The translations under genes were made by a program, and so were the position numbers. From contig CP033784.1 in assembly GCA_003955985.1 (NCBI GenBank), positions 1,860,001 to 1,924,000 on the forward strand: 64,000 nucleotides of DNA. Reading direction: 5' to 3'. Numbering within the stretch: position 1 is the stretch's first letter; the number at the start of each line of letters is the position of its first letter. This DNA comes from Corynebacterium jeikeium. GTDB taxonomy: Bacteria; Actinomycetota; Actinomycetes; Mycobacteriales; Mycobacteriaceae. Under the pieces are notes generated by a model. The model saw only the letters and a program-made list of their open reading frames with translations, was not told the origin of the DNA and ran no database searches. Shown here piece after piece: positions 42,471 to 50,980 of this stretch.

Positions 42471-42505
42471 GCGGGGGCAGGATTCGAACCTACGACCTCT
42501 GGGGT
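42471..42505 (-). other. 3' fragment of a tRNA gene (att-site scar)
   Basis: The minus strand reads AGAGGTCGTAGGTTCGAATC followed by CTGCCCCCGCT and ACCA at 42466-42469. This is the T-arm, acceptor 3' strand and CCA of a tRNA, most like a tRNA-Met. The anticodon arm and 5' half are missing. Such 3' fragments are left where tyrosine-recombinase elements use tRNA ends as attachment sites. The rest of the gap 42133-42672 has an inverted repeat GAACGCCACGG/CCGTGGCGTTC (42531-42609) and no recognised gene. Confidence 0.65.
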
Positions 42506-42672
42506 AACAAGAGCCGTGTCATACTTCCTGCGAACGCCACGGTTGAGCAGTGTCGCCCCCGATACACGAAGGCAGATCTCCCCCGAACTGCCGGCTCCCG
42601 TGGCGTTCCTTCGTAAGAGCTTTGCGCGCCGCAGCGCATGCGCGCGATTGTTGACGTGTCACACACTGCAAC

Positions 42673-44184
42673 CTAGTTCCACACGATCTGCACCGATTCA
42701 GGGTTAAAGGTCTTGGTGCCGCGCACGCCACGGCGCAGGCGCACCTGGCACAGGGTATTGATGACTCGGCGCTGCACGGCAAGCTCTGCGTTGTCGAAGG
42801 CATCCACGGGCGAGGCGTAGCCGGTTGTGTCGAGCAGCGCCGATGCGCCAGCAAGACGGGCACGGCGCGTTTCGAGTTTCTCGATCTGCGGCTCATAACG
42901 GTTTCGCGCGCGCTTGAGGTCACGGGCCTCGATAAGCTCCTCATCGTAGTCAGCCTGGACGCGGGCGAGCTTTGCGCGAAGCTCAGCGAGTTCGTCGTCG
43001 ATGGCGTTGACCTCGTCGTCGTCCACAGTCGGCAGCAGGTCCGCCAGGTCGTCACGGCCAAGGCGGGCGCGGATCACGGCGAGCACAAAATCATCGACGC
43101 TATGTGTGCGCACTAATCCACAGGCGGCGCAGCGGTAGCGGTCGGCATGTGTGCGCACGGGGTTGCCACACTCGTCGCAGACATACAGACCCGAGCCGAG
43201 ATGGCGGCGAGTGTTCCGGCGCTCCTTGTTGGTCAGCCGGTCGGGATCGTCGAGCACGTTCTGCACGCGCCACCACAGATCTGGTGTGACGATCGGCTCC
43301 CACTGCCCTTTCACCGGCTCGCCGGTATCGGGGTCGCGGACGATATGCGTGACACGGCGGTATTTGTTCTTCACGCCTTTGCGCTTGGCCTTCTTATAAG
43401 TGGAGTAACCCGCATACACGGGGTTGCGCAGGATCGAGTGCAACGACGTGTAGGCCCACGGCTGCGCGTCGGGAACCGGCTTTTCTTCCTGGCCTTCAGC
43501 GCGGCGTCGAGCGTTGCGCTCTGTGACCACGGTGTACATATGGCGCGGCGTGGTCGGGATATCCGGCAAGCCCGGTTGATCGACCCCAGATAAGGCGCGC
43601 GCAATGTCGCGCATGGAGTTGCCCTTCTCGACAGCGCGGAACATACCGAGCACGGCGGCGGCTTCGGATGGAATGATCTCGCCGGTGGAGGTGTAGCCGA
43701 TAGGGCGCACACCGCCGGAGTACCAGCGGCCCTGCTCGGCGCGTTGCTGTTGCGCACGGGATTGGCGCATGCTCTTTCGCTCGATCTCGCCGCGCGCCAC
43801 GGCTGCTTTAATACGCGCGTACATTCTGCCGCCGTCGGTGGCAAGGTCAGCATCACCGTTCGCGGTGACGAGTTTCAGCCCCTGCTCCTCTGCCCTGTCG
43901 ATCCACTCTTCGAGCTGCCAGGGCTGCCGCGTGAGGCGGTCGAGGTCCCAGCAAATGATTGCGTCGATCTCGCCGCGCTCAAAGGACGCCACCATGGCGT
44001 CGTAGTCGGGGCGGTCCACGTCCTTCTTCGACGCGGAGATCGACTGATCGACGTAGGTATGCACGACGTCCCAGCCACGTTGCTCGGCAAGGGCTTCGCA
44101 GTCCTGACGCTGCCGGTCGATGGCGAGGCCGTCCATGGCAGCATCGAGCGAGATACGGAGGTAAATAGCAGCACGTGTTGTCAT
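42673..44184 (-). CDS. Large serine recombinase (site-specific integrase)
   Basis: This 503-residue integrase has an N-terminal catalytic resolvase domain with Ser12 in YLRISLDAA, the motif TYVDQSISASKKDVDRPDYD and DRLTRQPWQLEEWIDRAEEQ, a recombinase domain (GVRPIGYTSTGEIIPSEAAA, later NPVYAGYSTYKKAK), a zinc ribbon CDECG...YRCAACG, and a long coiled coil (about residues 395-450). It appears intact. It begins 20 bp from the ychF stop, so it very likely catalysed integration at the ychF 3' end. A decayed close homologue is at 23976-24397. Confidence 0.92.
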   Translation of the reverse strand: MTTRAAIYLRISLDAAMDGLAIDRQRQDCEALAEQRGWDVVHTYVDQSISASKKDVDRPDYDAMVASFERGEIDAIICWDLDRLTRQPWQLEEWIDRAEEQGLKLVTANGDADLATDGGRMYARIKAAVARGEIERKSMRQSRAQQQRAEQGRWYSGGVRPIGYTSTGEIIPSEAAAVLGMFRAVEKGNSMRDIARALSGVDQPGLPDIPTTPRHMYTVVTERNARRRAEGQEEKPVPDAQPWAYTSLHSILRNPVYAGYSTYKKAKRKGVKNKYRRVTHIVRDPDTGEPVKGQWEPIVTPDLWWRVQNVLDDPDRLTNKERRNTRRHLGSGLYVCDECGNPVRTHADRYRCAACGLVRTHSVDDFVLAVIRARLGRDDLADLLPTVDDDEVNAIDDELAELRAKLARVQADYDEELIEARDLKRARNRYEPQIEKLETRRARLAGASALLDTTGYASPVDAFDNAELAVQRRVINTLCQVRLRRGVRGTKTFNPESVQIVWN

Positions 44185-44200
44185 GCCGCTAACACTAGCG

Positions 44201-44245
44201 CGCCTCAGGTTACATTGAAACGAAACTCCACCACGTCACCGTCGT
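44201..44245 (-). repeat. Attachment site at the true 3' end of ychF
   Basis: The ychF end reads [16 protein letters not shown] on the minus strand. CGCCTCAGGTTACATTGAA at 44201-44219 is nearly identical to the flank of tail copy 4 (24415-24433). The Thr before the stop and the bases beyond it probably come from the element side of the crossover. This is the right border of the island. Confidence 0.75.
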
Positions 44246-45296
44246 GCATGATGTAGTCCTTGCCCTCCTGGCGGACCTTGCCCTTGGCCTTCGCTTCAGC
44301 GATTGAGCCGGCCTCAACCAAGTCATTGAAGGACACAATTTCAGCCTTAATGAAGCCACGCTCAAAGTCAGTGTGAATCACGCCGGCAGCCTGCGGGGCC
44401 GTAGCACCCTTCGGAATGGTCCAGGCGCGAGACTCCTTCGGGCCAGCGGTCAGGTAAGTCTGCAGACCAAGAGTGCGGAAACCAGCGCGAGCAAGCGAAT
44501 GCAGACCCGGCTCGGTCTGGCCAATTTCAGCCAGGAGCTCATTGCGGGATTCCTCATCCAGCTCCAGAAGGTCCGACTCAGCCTTGGCGTCGAGGAACAC
44601 ACAGTCCGCCGGTTCCACAGCAGCGGCCAGATCCGCGCGGCGGTCCTCGTCGGCAAGCACTTCCTCGTCAGCGTTGAAGACGTAGAGGAACGGCTTTGCG
44701 GTGAGCAAGTGCAGCTCGCGCAGAGCGGAGAGCTTCACATCATCGGAAGCAGCGAAGAGAGTGCGCCCTTCTTCCAGTACGGCAAGAGCCTGCTTGACGG
44801 CTTCAACCTCACCGACCTTTTCCTTATCCTTCTTGGCTTCCTTTTCCAGACGCGGCAGCGCCTTCTCAATAGTCTGGATATCAGCCAGGATGAGCTCGGT
44901 TTCAATCACACCGATGTCAGAGGCCGGGTCAACCTTGCCGTCGACATGCACAACGTCATCATCATTGAAGACACGGACGACCTGACAGATAGCGTCAGCC
45001 TCGCGGATGTTGGCGAGGAACTTGTTACCTAGACCTTCGCCCTCCGATGCACCCTTGACGATGCCGGCGATGTCCACAAACGACACCGTAGCCGGAAGAA
45101 TACGCTCGGAGCCGTAAATTTCGGCGAGCTTATTCAAACGGGGATCGGGAAGCTCCACAACGCCGACGTTCGGCTCGATGGTGGCGAACGGATAATTCGC
45201 AGCCAGCACATCGTTGCGTGTCAAGGCGTTAAACAGGGTTGACTTTCCGACATTGGGCAGACCGACGATTCCAAGTGTAAGACTCACATTGCTCAT
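44205..45296 (-). CDS. ychF: Redox-regulated ribosome-binding ATPase YchF
   Basis: This 363-residue Obg-family P-loop protein binds ATP/GTP and associates with ribosomes. It has the P-loop GLPNVGKST (residues about 12-20), switch region FVDIAGIV, the variable G4 region (LYVFNADEE), a coiled-coil helical domain and the C-terminal TGS domain ([20 protein letters not shown], then [16 protein letters not shown]). I chose ATG 45296, where family homology begins. The reading frame is intact because the integrated element restores the last codons, ending NVT instead of NV. Confidence 0.93.
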   Translation of the reverse strand: MSNVSLTLGIVGLPNVGKSTLFNALTRNDVLAANYPFATIEPNVGVVELPDPRLNKLAEIYGSERILPATVSFVDIAGIVKGASEGEGLGNKFLANIREADAICQVVRVFNDDDVVHVDGKVDPASDIGVIETELILADIQTIEKALPRLEKEAKKDKEKVGEVEAVKQALAVLEEGRTLFAASDDVKLSALRELHLLTAKPFLYVFNADEEVLADEDRRADLAAAVEPADCVFLDAKAESDLLELDEESRNELLAEIGQTEPGLHSLARAGFRTLGLQTYLTAGPKESRAWTIPKGATAPQAAGVIHTDFERGFIKAEIVSFNDLVEAGSIAEAKAKGKVRQEGKDYIMHDGDVVEFRFNVT

Positions 45297-45381
45297 CTTA
45301 CGGGCTCGGGGAGAAAGATTTGAACTCGCCCTAACTTCGTGAAGTTGCCCCCTATCCCCTCCGAACCCCCATAATGAATAC

Positions 45382-46932
45382 GTGAGCAATAAACCCAATG
45401 AAGGCGAAGAGTGGACTGCGCAGTCCGAAAAAGACGCTATCGATCACGTAATGGGATCGGAGCCTCTGCGTATAGAACAGTCTCTGTCTATCCCCTCCGA
45501 CGCCCATAAGTCAGCGGCAACGCAACCGGATCTGCCGGAAGATGCTGAAAACCTCGATGAGCTTATGAGCGAAAATGACTCCGAGTCCATCGACCGCGCC
45601 GACGTCATTGGCGAGGGCGCCCGATGGTTCGCAGGTTGGTGCCTGCGTTTCCTCATCACCGCAGCGGCGCTGTATGTCAGCGCTATGATTCTGGGAAAGA
45701 TTTGGGCTGGCGTTCTGCCGATTCTGCTGGCTCTGATTGTCTCCACGGTGCTGGCTCCGCCCGCCGTGTTCCTGATGAAACACCGCTGGCCCCGCGCACT
45801 CTCCGCACTGACGGTCATCCTAGGCGCGCTGGCGCTGCTTGGCGGCGTTGTCGCGTTCCTCGCACCGACTGTGCAGTCGCAATTCCCAGAATTGCGTCGC
45901 CAGTTCACCGACGGCATTCAGGAAGTCCAGAACATCATTCAGGCTCCACCATTTAACGTCAAGGATGAGCAGATTCTCGACGCACTGGACCAGGGGTCCA
46001 CATGGCTTCAGGAGCGCTCCGGCGATATCGCCAACACAGTCTTCCAGGGCATCTCGGTGGTCTCCTCGGCCGCCGTAACCTTGATGGCAATGCTGGTTCT
46101 GACGTTTTTCTTCATCAAGGACGGCCAGGACTTCCTGCCATGGCTCCGCCGCCTGACTGGACGTCGCCTCGGTTGGCATCTCACGGAGGTGCTCACCCGC
46201 TCCTGGAACACGCTGTCGGGCTACATCCGCACGCAGGCTATCGTTTCGCTTATCGACGCGGTCTTCATCGGTGCCGGTCTTGCGATTTTGAATGTGCCGC
46301 TGGCAATGGTCCTGGCCGTGGTGACTTTCTTCGCTGGCTTCATTCCTATTGTCGGTGCGTTCACCGCCGGCTTCATTGCGGTGGTTGTCGCACTTGTTGC
46401 CAACGGCCTGACCACAGCAATCTTTGTCTTGCTCATCATCATTGCCGTCCAGCAGATTGAGGGCAATATTCTCTCCCCGATTCTGCAGTCCAAGGCTATG
46501 GACCTGCACGCCGCAATCGTCCTGCTGGTTGTCCTACTCGGTGGCGGTATCTTCGGCATCATCGGCGCCTTCCTGGCGGTGCCAGTCACTGCAGTCGTCG
46601 CGGTCTGGTTCCGCTACCTCGGCGACCTCACGGATTTGCGTACGGGCGACAAGACCGCAAAGGACATCGAGTTCGCCACGGATGCCGGATCAATCTCCGG
46701 CATTCAGATTGAAGCTGCCGGCCGTGCAATGCGCGACCGACTGGCTTCGTTCCGTCTGGGCAGTGATGACTCCGACAGCTCCGCGGAGAGCGCTGTGAAG
46801 GCAGATGCTCGCACCGCCGGTAAAGTTTCCCCCGATGCTGGTCCGACCAAGCAGGAAGAGGGAGCGATGACCAAGGCCTTCCACAAGGTCACTGAAGTCG
46901 TCTCCGGGCCTTTCTCTAAGAAAAACAAGTAG
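45382..46932 (+). CDS. AI-2E family transporter (PerM-like)
   Basis: This 516-residue membrane protein has about eight helices in the arrangement of the AI-2E/PerM family (RFLITAAALYVSAMILGKIW, then VLPILLALIVSTVLAPPAVF; conserved PIVGAFTAGFIAVVVAL and QQIEGNILSPILQSKAMDLH). An acidic N-terminal tail of about 75 residues and a charged C-terminal tail are cytosolic. Family members include the E. coli TqsA exporter and Na+/H+ antiporters, so the substrate is open. The GTG start at 45382 is divergent from ychF with an 85-bp gap. A terminator follows. Confidence 0.85.
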   Translation: MSNKPNEGEEWTAQSEKDAIDHVMGSEPLRIEQSLSIPSDAHKSAATQPDLPEDAENLDELMSENDSESIDRADVIGEGARWFAGWCLRFLITAAALYVSAMILGKIWAGVLPILLALIVSTVLAPPAVFLMKHRWPRALSALTVILGALALLGGVVAFLAPTVQSQFPELRRQFTDGIQEVQNIIQAPPFNVKDEQILDALDQGSTWLQERSGDIANTVFQGISVVSSAAVTLMAMLVLTFFFIKDGQDFLPWLRRLTGRRLGWHLTEVLTRSWNTLSGYIRTQAIVSLIDAVFIGAGLAILNVPLAMVLAVVTFFAGFIPIVGAFTAGFIAVVVALVANGLTTAIFVLLIIIAVQQIEGNILSPILQSKAMDLHAAIVLLVVLLGGGIFGIIGAFLAVPVTAVVAVWFRYLGDLTDLRTGDKTAKDIEFATDAGSISGIQIEAAGRAMRDRLASFRLGSDDSDSSAESAVKADARTAGKVSPDAGPTKQEEGAMTKAFHKVTEVVSGPFSKKNK

Positions 46933-46948
46933 GGCGAGATTCCAAGAC

Positions 46949-46984
46949 ACGGGCAGGCTCTTATACCGGGCTTGCCCGTTTTTA
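46949..46984 (+). terminator. Terminator after the AI-2E transporter gene
   Basis: ACGGGCA (46949-46955) pairs with TGCCCGT (46973-46979), extended by inner GC pairs, followed by TTTTAT. It lies 17 bp after the stop. Confidence 0.8.
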
Positions 46985-47012
46985 TCACTAATAACCGGTA
47001 GGATACGCATTC

Positions 47013-48167
47013 GTGTCGAACAGATCAGCAATAACCCGTAAAGGCAGTGGGAACAAACCCCTGCTTCCACGCGTGCCAATGTTTGTGCCGCCGTTGCTGA
47101 TGCTTCTGGCCGGCGTTTTTGGTTTGCTCTTTTCTGTTCCCAACGGTTCGCTTGGCAAGCCCTACTTCATTGCTTTTGCCGTGGCTGCTGTGGCCGGAAC
47201 ACTGTTGGTGGTTCCTCGCGGTCTGGTAGTTACCGTCGCTCAAATCCCTATTTTGTTCGCGCTTGTCACCTTTTTCACAGCGTGGTTTACCGGTTCTCTC
47301 GCCGATCCCGAAAATGGTGGCGCGACCGCGACGACCTCTAAACGCGCTCGCCTGGTGACCTCCGCATATCCCATCATCCAGCAGTTCCCGTGGCTGCTGA
47401 TCTTGATGATTATCTGTGTCATCATCGCAGTGTGGCGTTACCTCGAAATCACCCGCACCCAGGAGAAATCCCTCAACACCCAGCGCAAGGCCGCTAAACA
47501 ACGCCAGCACCGTGACGAAGCCGCTGTCGAATCCAGCTCTCAGGTTCGCCGTCGTCTCGCCGAATCTGATCGCCGCGTAGCTTCTCGCTCTCAGGAACGC
47601 CCTGCTTCACGACGTCCCGCTGCGGACATTATCCGAGATGCCGAAGCTCGCCGCCAGGCGCGCCAGCAGGCTGCACGCTCTCGGCAGGAGACTTCTCGTT
47701 CTGGTGCCCGACCGGCAGCGAGCGCCAGCTCGGCATCGCGCAACGCCGAGCAACTGCGTGAGCGACCAGTTGACCGCTCTGGGGAGCGCGCCCAGCAGCG
47801 CTCGAATTTCGCACAGCGGGTCCAGCAGCCAACATCCCGTTGGCAGTCTCGCCCGCATCCGGGCCAGGCGCAGTTCACTCAGGATTCCACTTCGCCAAAC
47901 TCGACCAGACAGCAGCCTCATCGTCCGATTGAACGGCCAAACGCACCGCAGCGGCCGAAGCAGGAGTTTCCCCGTCGTCAAGCGGCAGGAACGGCACGGA
48001 TGTGGGGAGAACAGTCTTCGCCGGAGTCTCGGTCCGAAAAGCCTCAACAGAGCCCCGCACGCCCGGGGAGCAACCACCGTCGCACCGAGGAGTGGCCACC
48101 GCGACAGCAGCGCCCTCGCCAGGAGCGCATAACCGGGCGCGATAGCAGGTCTCGTTACCGCAAGTAG
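47013..48167 (+). CDS. DUF6542 membrane protein
   Basis: This 384-residue protein has four membrane helices in the first 135 residues (PMFVPPLLMLLAGVFGLLF, YFIAFAVAAVAGTLLVV, TVAQIPILFALVTFFTAWF, WLLILMIICVIIAVW) and a long basic, disordered Arg/Gln/Ser/Pro-rich tail. The N-terminal part matches DUF6542, found next to xseA in mycobacteria and corynebacteria. Its function is unknown. The GTG start at 47013 is 80 bp after the previous gene. It is followed by xseA in the same orientation. Confidence 0.75.
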   Translation: MSNRSAITRKGSGNKPLLPRVPMFVPPLLMLLAGVFGLLFSVPNGSLGKPYFIAFAVAAVAGTLLVVPRGLVVTVAQIPILFALVTFFTAWFTGSLADPENGGATATTSKRARLVTSAYPIIQQFPWLLILMIICVIIAVWRYLEITRTQEKSLNTQRKAAKQRQHRDEAAVESSSQVRRRLAESDRRVASRSQERPASRRPAADIIRDAEARRQARQQAARSRQETSRSGARPAASASSASRNAEQLRERPVDRSGERAQQRSNFAQRVQQPTSRWQSRPHPGQAQFTQDSTSPNSTRQQPHRPIERPNAPQRPKQEFPRRQAAGTARMWGEQSSPESRSEKPQQSPARPGSNHRRTEEWPPRQQRPRQERITGRDSRSRYRK

Positions 48168-48194
48168 CTCGGGCTTGCACTTTTACCGTCACAG

Positions 48195-48225
48195 TTGCCC
48201 ACAGGCAGATTTAGCCTGTGGGCAA
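48195..48225 (+). other. Perfect 12-bp inverted repeat upstream of xseA
   Basis: TTGCCCACAGGC (48195-48206) and GCCTGTGGGCAA (48214-48225) flank a 7-base loop, 49 bp before xseA. No T-run follows on the plus strand, so it may be an operator or a stem for the DUF6542 transcript end rather than a standard terminator. Confidence 0.55.
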
Positions 48226-48274
48226 AGTGCGTTTATTAGCAGGACGATCCGCCCCATCGTGTAAGTGTTGATGT

Positions 48275-49510
48275 ATGTCGAAATTGGAAACGTCGGCCGA
48301 GAAACCGGTTCAGGTTCGACGCCTGAACCAGTTAGTCAAGGACTACATTGAGCGCCTTGGACAGATTTGGGTCGAGGGGGAAATCGCCCAGGTCAACTCC
48401 AAGCCGAGCTGGAAGCTCTCCTACATCACTCTGCGTGACACCTCCGCGGAGTTTTCGGTGTCGGTGACTTGTTCTACGGCGGCTCTGCGCAATAATCCGT
48501 TGCGCAACGGCGACCGCGTAGTGGTTTTGGGCAAGCCTGCGTTTTATGCCGGGCGGGGGCAGTTTTCCCTGTGGGCTACGGAGTGGAGACCCGTGGGGTT
48601 GGGGCAACTATTGGCGCGGTTGGAACAGCTGCGCCAGGCGCTAGCGGCGGAAGGACTTTTTGATCCACGGCTGAAACGCCCTCTGCCCTATCTCCCCAAC
48701 AAGATCGGGTTGATTACTGGTCGCGGTTCGGCGGCTGAACGCGATGTGCTTTCGGTCGCGGGTGCCCGCTGGCCCGAAGTGGATTTCCGGGTAATCAACA
48801 CAATTGTGCAGGGCGCCAAGGCTGTTCCGGAGATTATTGAGGCGCTTGCACAGCTCGACGCCGATCCGGAGGTTGATGTCATCATCGTCGCCCGTGGCGG
48901 TGGCAGTGTCGAAGATTTGCTGCCTTTTTCAGATGAGGCTCTGATTCGTGCGGTGAGTAAGGCGACAACACCGATGGTTTCTGCAATCGGGCACGAGCCG
49001 GATACTCCGCTGTTGGATTACGTCGCTGATTTACGTGCTGCCACACCGACGGATGCAGCAAAGAAAACAGTGCCCGATGCTGCTGAGGAACGACGCCTCA
49101 TTGCACAGCTGCGTGAGCGCTCCTCGGCATCCCTGCGGCGATGGGTTGACCGTGAAGTAGCTACTCTGAGGGATTTAACGTCGCGGCCGGTACTGCGCGA
49201 TCCGCTCACTCCCATCCGCGTGCGTGAAGAGTTTGTCACGGCGCAAGTGGATCGGCTGCGTTTTCTCATCCACCGCAGTCTGGAACGCGAGGAGGCAGTG
49301 GTATCGGGATTGCGCGGCAAGGTTTCAGCACTTGGCCCCTCTGCCACACTCGCTCGCGGCTATGCCATCGTGCAGGCACAATCGGCTACTCAGCCGGAAC
49401 CACAGATTGTGACCTCTATTGCAGATGCTCCGATGGGTTCCCAACTGCGAATTCGCGTCAGTGACGGCTCCATCTCTGCAGCGACGCTAGCTACGAAGCC
49501 GGCGAATTAG
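48275..49510 (+). CDS. xseA: Exonuclease VII large subunit
   Basis: This 411-residue protein is the catalytic subunit of exonuclease VII, which degrades single-stranded DNA in both directions. It has the N-terminal OB-fold ([20 protein letters not shown], then [20 protein letters not shown]), the catalytic core with [15 protein letters not shown] and [20 protein letters not shown] (residues about 200-219), and a coiled-coil C-terminal half. The protein is cytosolic and pairs with XseB, encoded 61 bp downstream. No anomaly is seen. Confidence 0.93.
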   Translation: MSKLETSAEKPVQVRRLNQLVKDYIERLGQIWVEGEIAQVNSKPSWKLSYITLRDTSAEFSVSVTCSTAALRNNPLRNGDRVVVLGKPAFYAGRGQFSLWATEWRPVGLGQLLARLEQLRQALAAEGLFDPRLKRPLPYLPNKIGLITGRGSAAERDVLSVAGARWPEVDFRVINTIVQGAKAVPEIIEALAQLDADPEVDVIIVARGGGSVEDLLPFSDEALIRAVSKATTPMVSAIGHEPDTPLLDYVADLRAATPTDAAKKTVPDAAEERRLIAQLRERSSASLRRWVDREVATLRDLTSRPVLRDPLTPIRVREEFVTAQVDRLRFLIHRSLEREEAVVSGLRGKVSALGPSATLARGYAIVQAQSATQPEPQIVTSIADAPMGSQLRIRVSDGSISAATLATKPAN

Positions 49511-49571
49511 TAAGCAATGACTTTTCCAACCTTGAAGCTTTAACTACTAAATGTGAAGGACGTATTCGCTA

Positions 49572-49862
49572 ATGAATGACAATGTTTTCGGCGCGGGTCA
49601 GGCTCCCTCTTCGGAGGAACAGGTACCGGTGGAGAACCTGAGCTACGAGCAGGCTCGAGATGCGCTGGTCGAGACCGTCAAGCTCCTAGAACTCGGACAG
49701 ATGAGCCTGGATGAATCCCTGGCGCTGTGGGAGCGAGGCGAGGCGCTGGCCCGCCGCTGCGAGGAGCATTTGGCTGGCGCCCGGGCAAAGGTTGAAGCCG
49801 CCTTGGCCAGCAAGAATCAGGATGTCTCGGCTTCTGCCGAGAATGTGGGCGATGAGGACTAA
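49572..49862 (+). CDS. xseB: Exonuclease VII small subunit
   Basis: This 96-residue protein matches Xse[41 protein letters not shown] and [17 protein letters not shown], an antiparallel helical hairpin that wraps around XseA. It follows xseA in the same operon with a 61-bp gap. A strong bidirectional terminator ends the operon. Confidence 0.92.
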   Translation: MNDNVFGAGQAPSSEEQVPVENLSYEQARDALVETVKLLELGQMSLDESLALWERGEALARRCEEHLAGARAKVEAALASKNQDVSASAENVGDED

Positions 49863-49863
49863 A

Positions 49864-49908
49864 AAGAGACGAGAAACGATCGTCGGTTCATATCGTTTCT
49901 CGTCTCTT
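49864..49908. terminator. Bidirectional terminator between xseB and the DUF4245 gene
   Basis: A 16-bp stem AGAGACGAGAAACGAT/ATCGTTTCTCGTCTCT surrounds an 11-base loop (CGTCGGTTCAT), flanked by AAAAA on one side and TTCG on the other. The convergent position suits termination from both sides; on the minus strand it is followed by TTTTT. Confidence 0.8.
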
Positions 49909-49980
49909 CGCTGATAGCTGAGTTCAGCTATTTTATGGCTCTAGTCGGGATTACCACTCCAGGTGAGTGCTCGACTCGGC

Positions 49981-50610
49981 CTACTTTGCTGGTGCCGACG
50001 GCATCTCGGACGCAGTCGGCTGCGGCTGTGACGAATCCGGCATTGTCGCGTCCGGATCGATTGGCTCGGCCTTCTGCATAGCCGCCGCCAACTGTGTGAA
50101 CTCCTCGTCGTTGGCAGTGCCCTCGATAATTGCGCGGGAGTCACCGAGGTCCCCAACCCATACGCGACGCACGTTGTCCTCAGCCGGCTCATACTTAGTC
50201 CAGGTTGTACCTTCCACGTCAGTAGTACCGTCCCGGAGACGGTTCTTACCATCATCCGGCAGCTGACCTGCTTCCGCATCTGTTTGCGTGACCTGAATGA
50301 ATGCTCCGCTAGCGGTGACATAGCCAATAATGGTCGTCTGCTTCCCCGCCGCCATACCCGCGCGGGTCGAGTTTGAAGTCCAGCCCTCAGGCACCTTCGG
50401 CAGGCGAACTGGATAGTCCACGCGCCGAGCCTCCACGTTCACGAATGGGGCAGCATCGACTTCGTGCACCGGACCGTTTTCCGGCTTCCCGGGGTTAAAA
50501 CTGCACAGGCCGGTAAAGCCAATGGTGACAGCCACCGCAAGAAACATCACCACGAGGGTGAGAATCATGTCTCGACTGTCCTGCAAAATCCTAGGTTTCT
50601 CATTCGCCAC
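49981..50610 (-). CDS. DUF4245 domain membrane-anchored protein
   Basis: This 209-residue protein has one N-terminal membrane helix (DMILTLVVMFLAVAVTIGFT, residues about 14-33) and an extracytoplasmic domain of the DUF4245 family (VRLPKVPEGWTSNSTRAGM, then YVTASGAFIQVTQTDAEAG and WVGDLGDSRAIIEGTANDEE), ending in a Pro/Ser-rich tail. DUF4245 genes sit next to glpX in corynebacteria and mycobacteria, as here. The function is unknown. Confidence 0.82.
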   Translation of the reverse strand: MANEKPRILQDSRDMILTLVVMFLAVAVTIGFTGLCSFNPGKPENGPVHEVDAAPFVNVEARRVDYPVRLPKVPEGWTSNSTRAGMAAGKQTTIIGYVTASGAFIQVTQTDAEAGQLPDDGKNRLRDGTTDVEGTTWTKYEPAEDNVRRVWVGDLGDSRAIIEGTANDEEFTQLAAAMQKAEPIDPDATMPDSSQPQPTASEMPSAPAK

Positions 50611-50980
50611 GCGCTCAAGTATGCCAAAGGCCCCGCAACGAACCTAGTCATCATTCGCACCCGCACAGCTGCAGCTAGCAATACTTGATGACGGACGCTG
50701 TCGACGTCGTCAAGCGAACTGACGCCGGAACAAACTTTTGATAACCGCGTGATGTGGGGGTTTAGCCCTGAAACTCCCCCCACTTTGGCGCTGCGTCCAC
50801 CCCCGAACACCAAAAAGGTGGAACACTAGTAACAGATGCAAAGGCGCTAAAACTGATGCGCCAAACATCAATCAATAGAAATTGTTGCAACGCTAAACCC
50901 CAGTTTCCTGGCGTGGCGTCTCCCAGCACATTCTCAAACCTCAAAAGAGTTCTCAAAAACCACGGAAGGGCCAGAAGTCA
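50611..50980. other. Divergent intergenic region upstream of glpX
   Basis: There is no gene in this 370-bp gap. It contains a hairpin GTGGGGGTTT...AAACTCCCCCCAC (50754-50782) and should hold the promoters of the DUF4245 gene and glpX. I see no clear riboswitch or operator of a known type. Confidence 0.5.

Larger units (their letters stand above)
10360..44250. mobile_element. Composite metal/macrolide resistance island at ychF
   Basis: The island occupies the 3' end of ychF. An intact large serine integrase (42673-44184) abuts the ychF stop, and five more copies of the ychF tail lie inside or at the left border. These copies split the region into modules carrying DUF488, Cd/Pb, Cu, Hg and plasmid/erm(X) genes. 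Pseudogenes, IS elements and local shifts in GC content (very GC-rich around merA, AT-rich around 29800-30700) set it apart from the flanking core genes. I infer serial integrations at one attachment site. The left edge is the tail copy at 10360, about 90 bp after the SulP stop. Confidence 0.75.
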
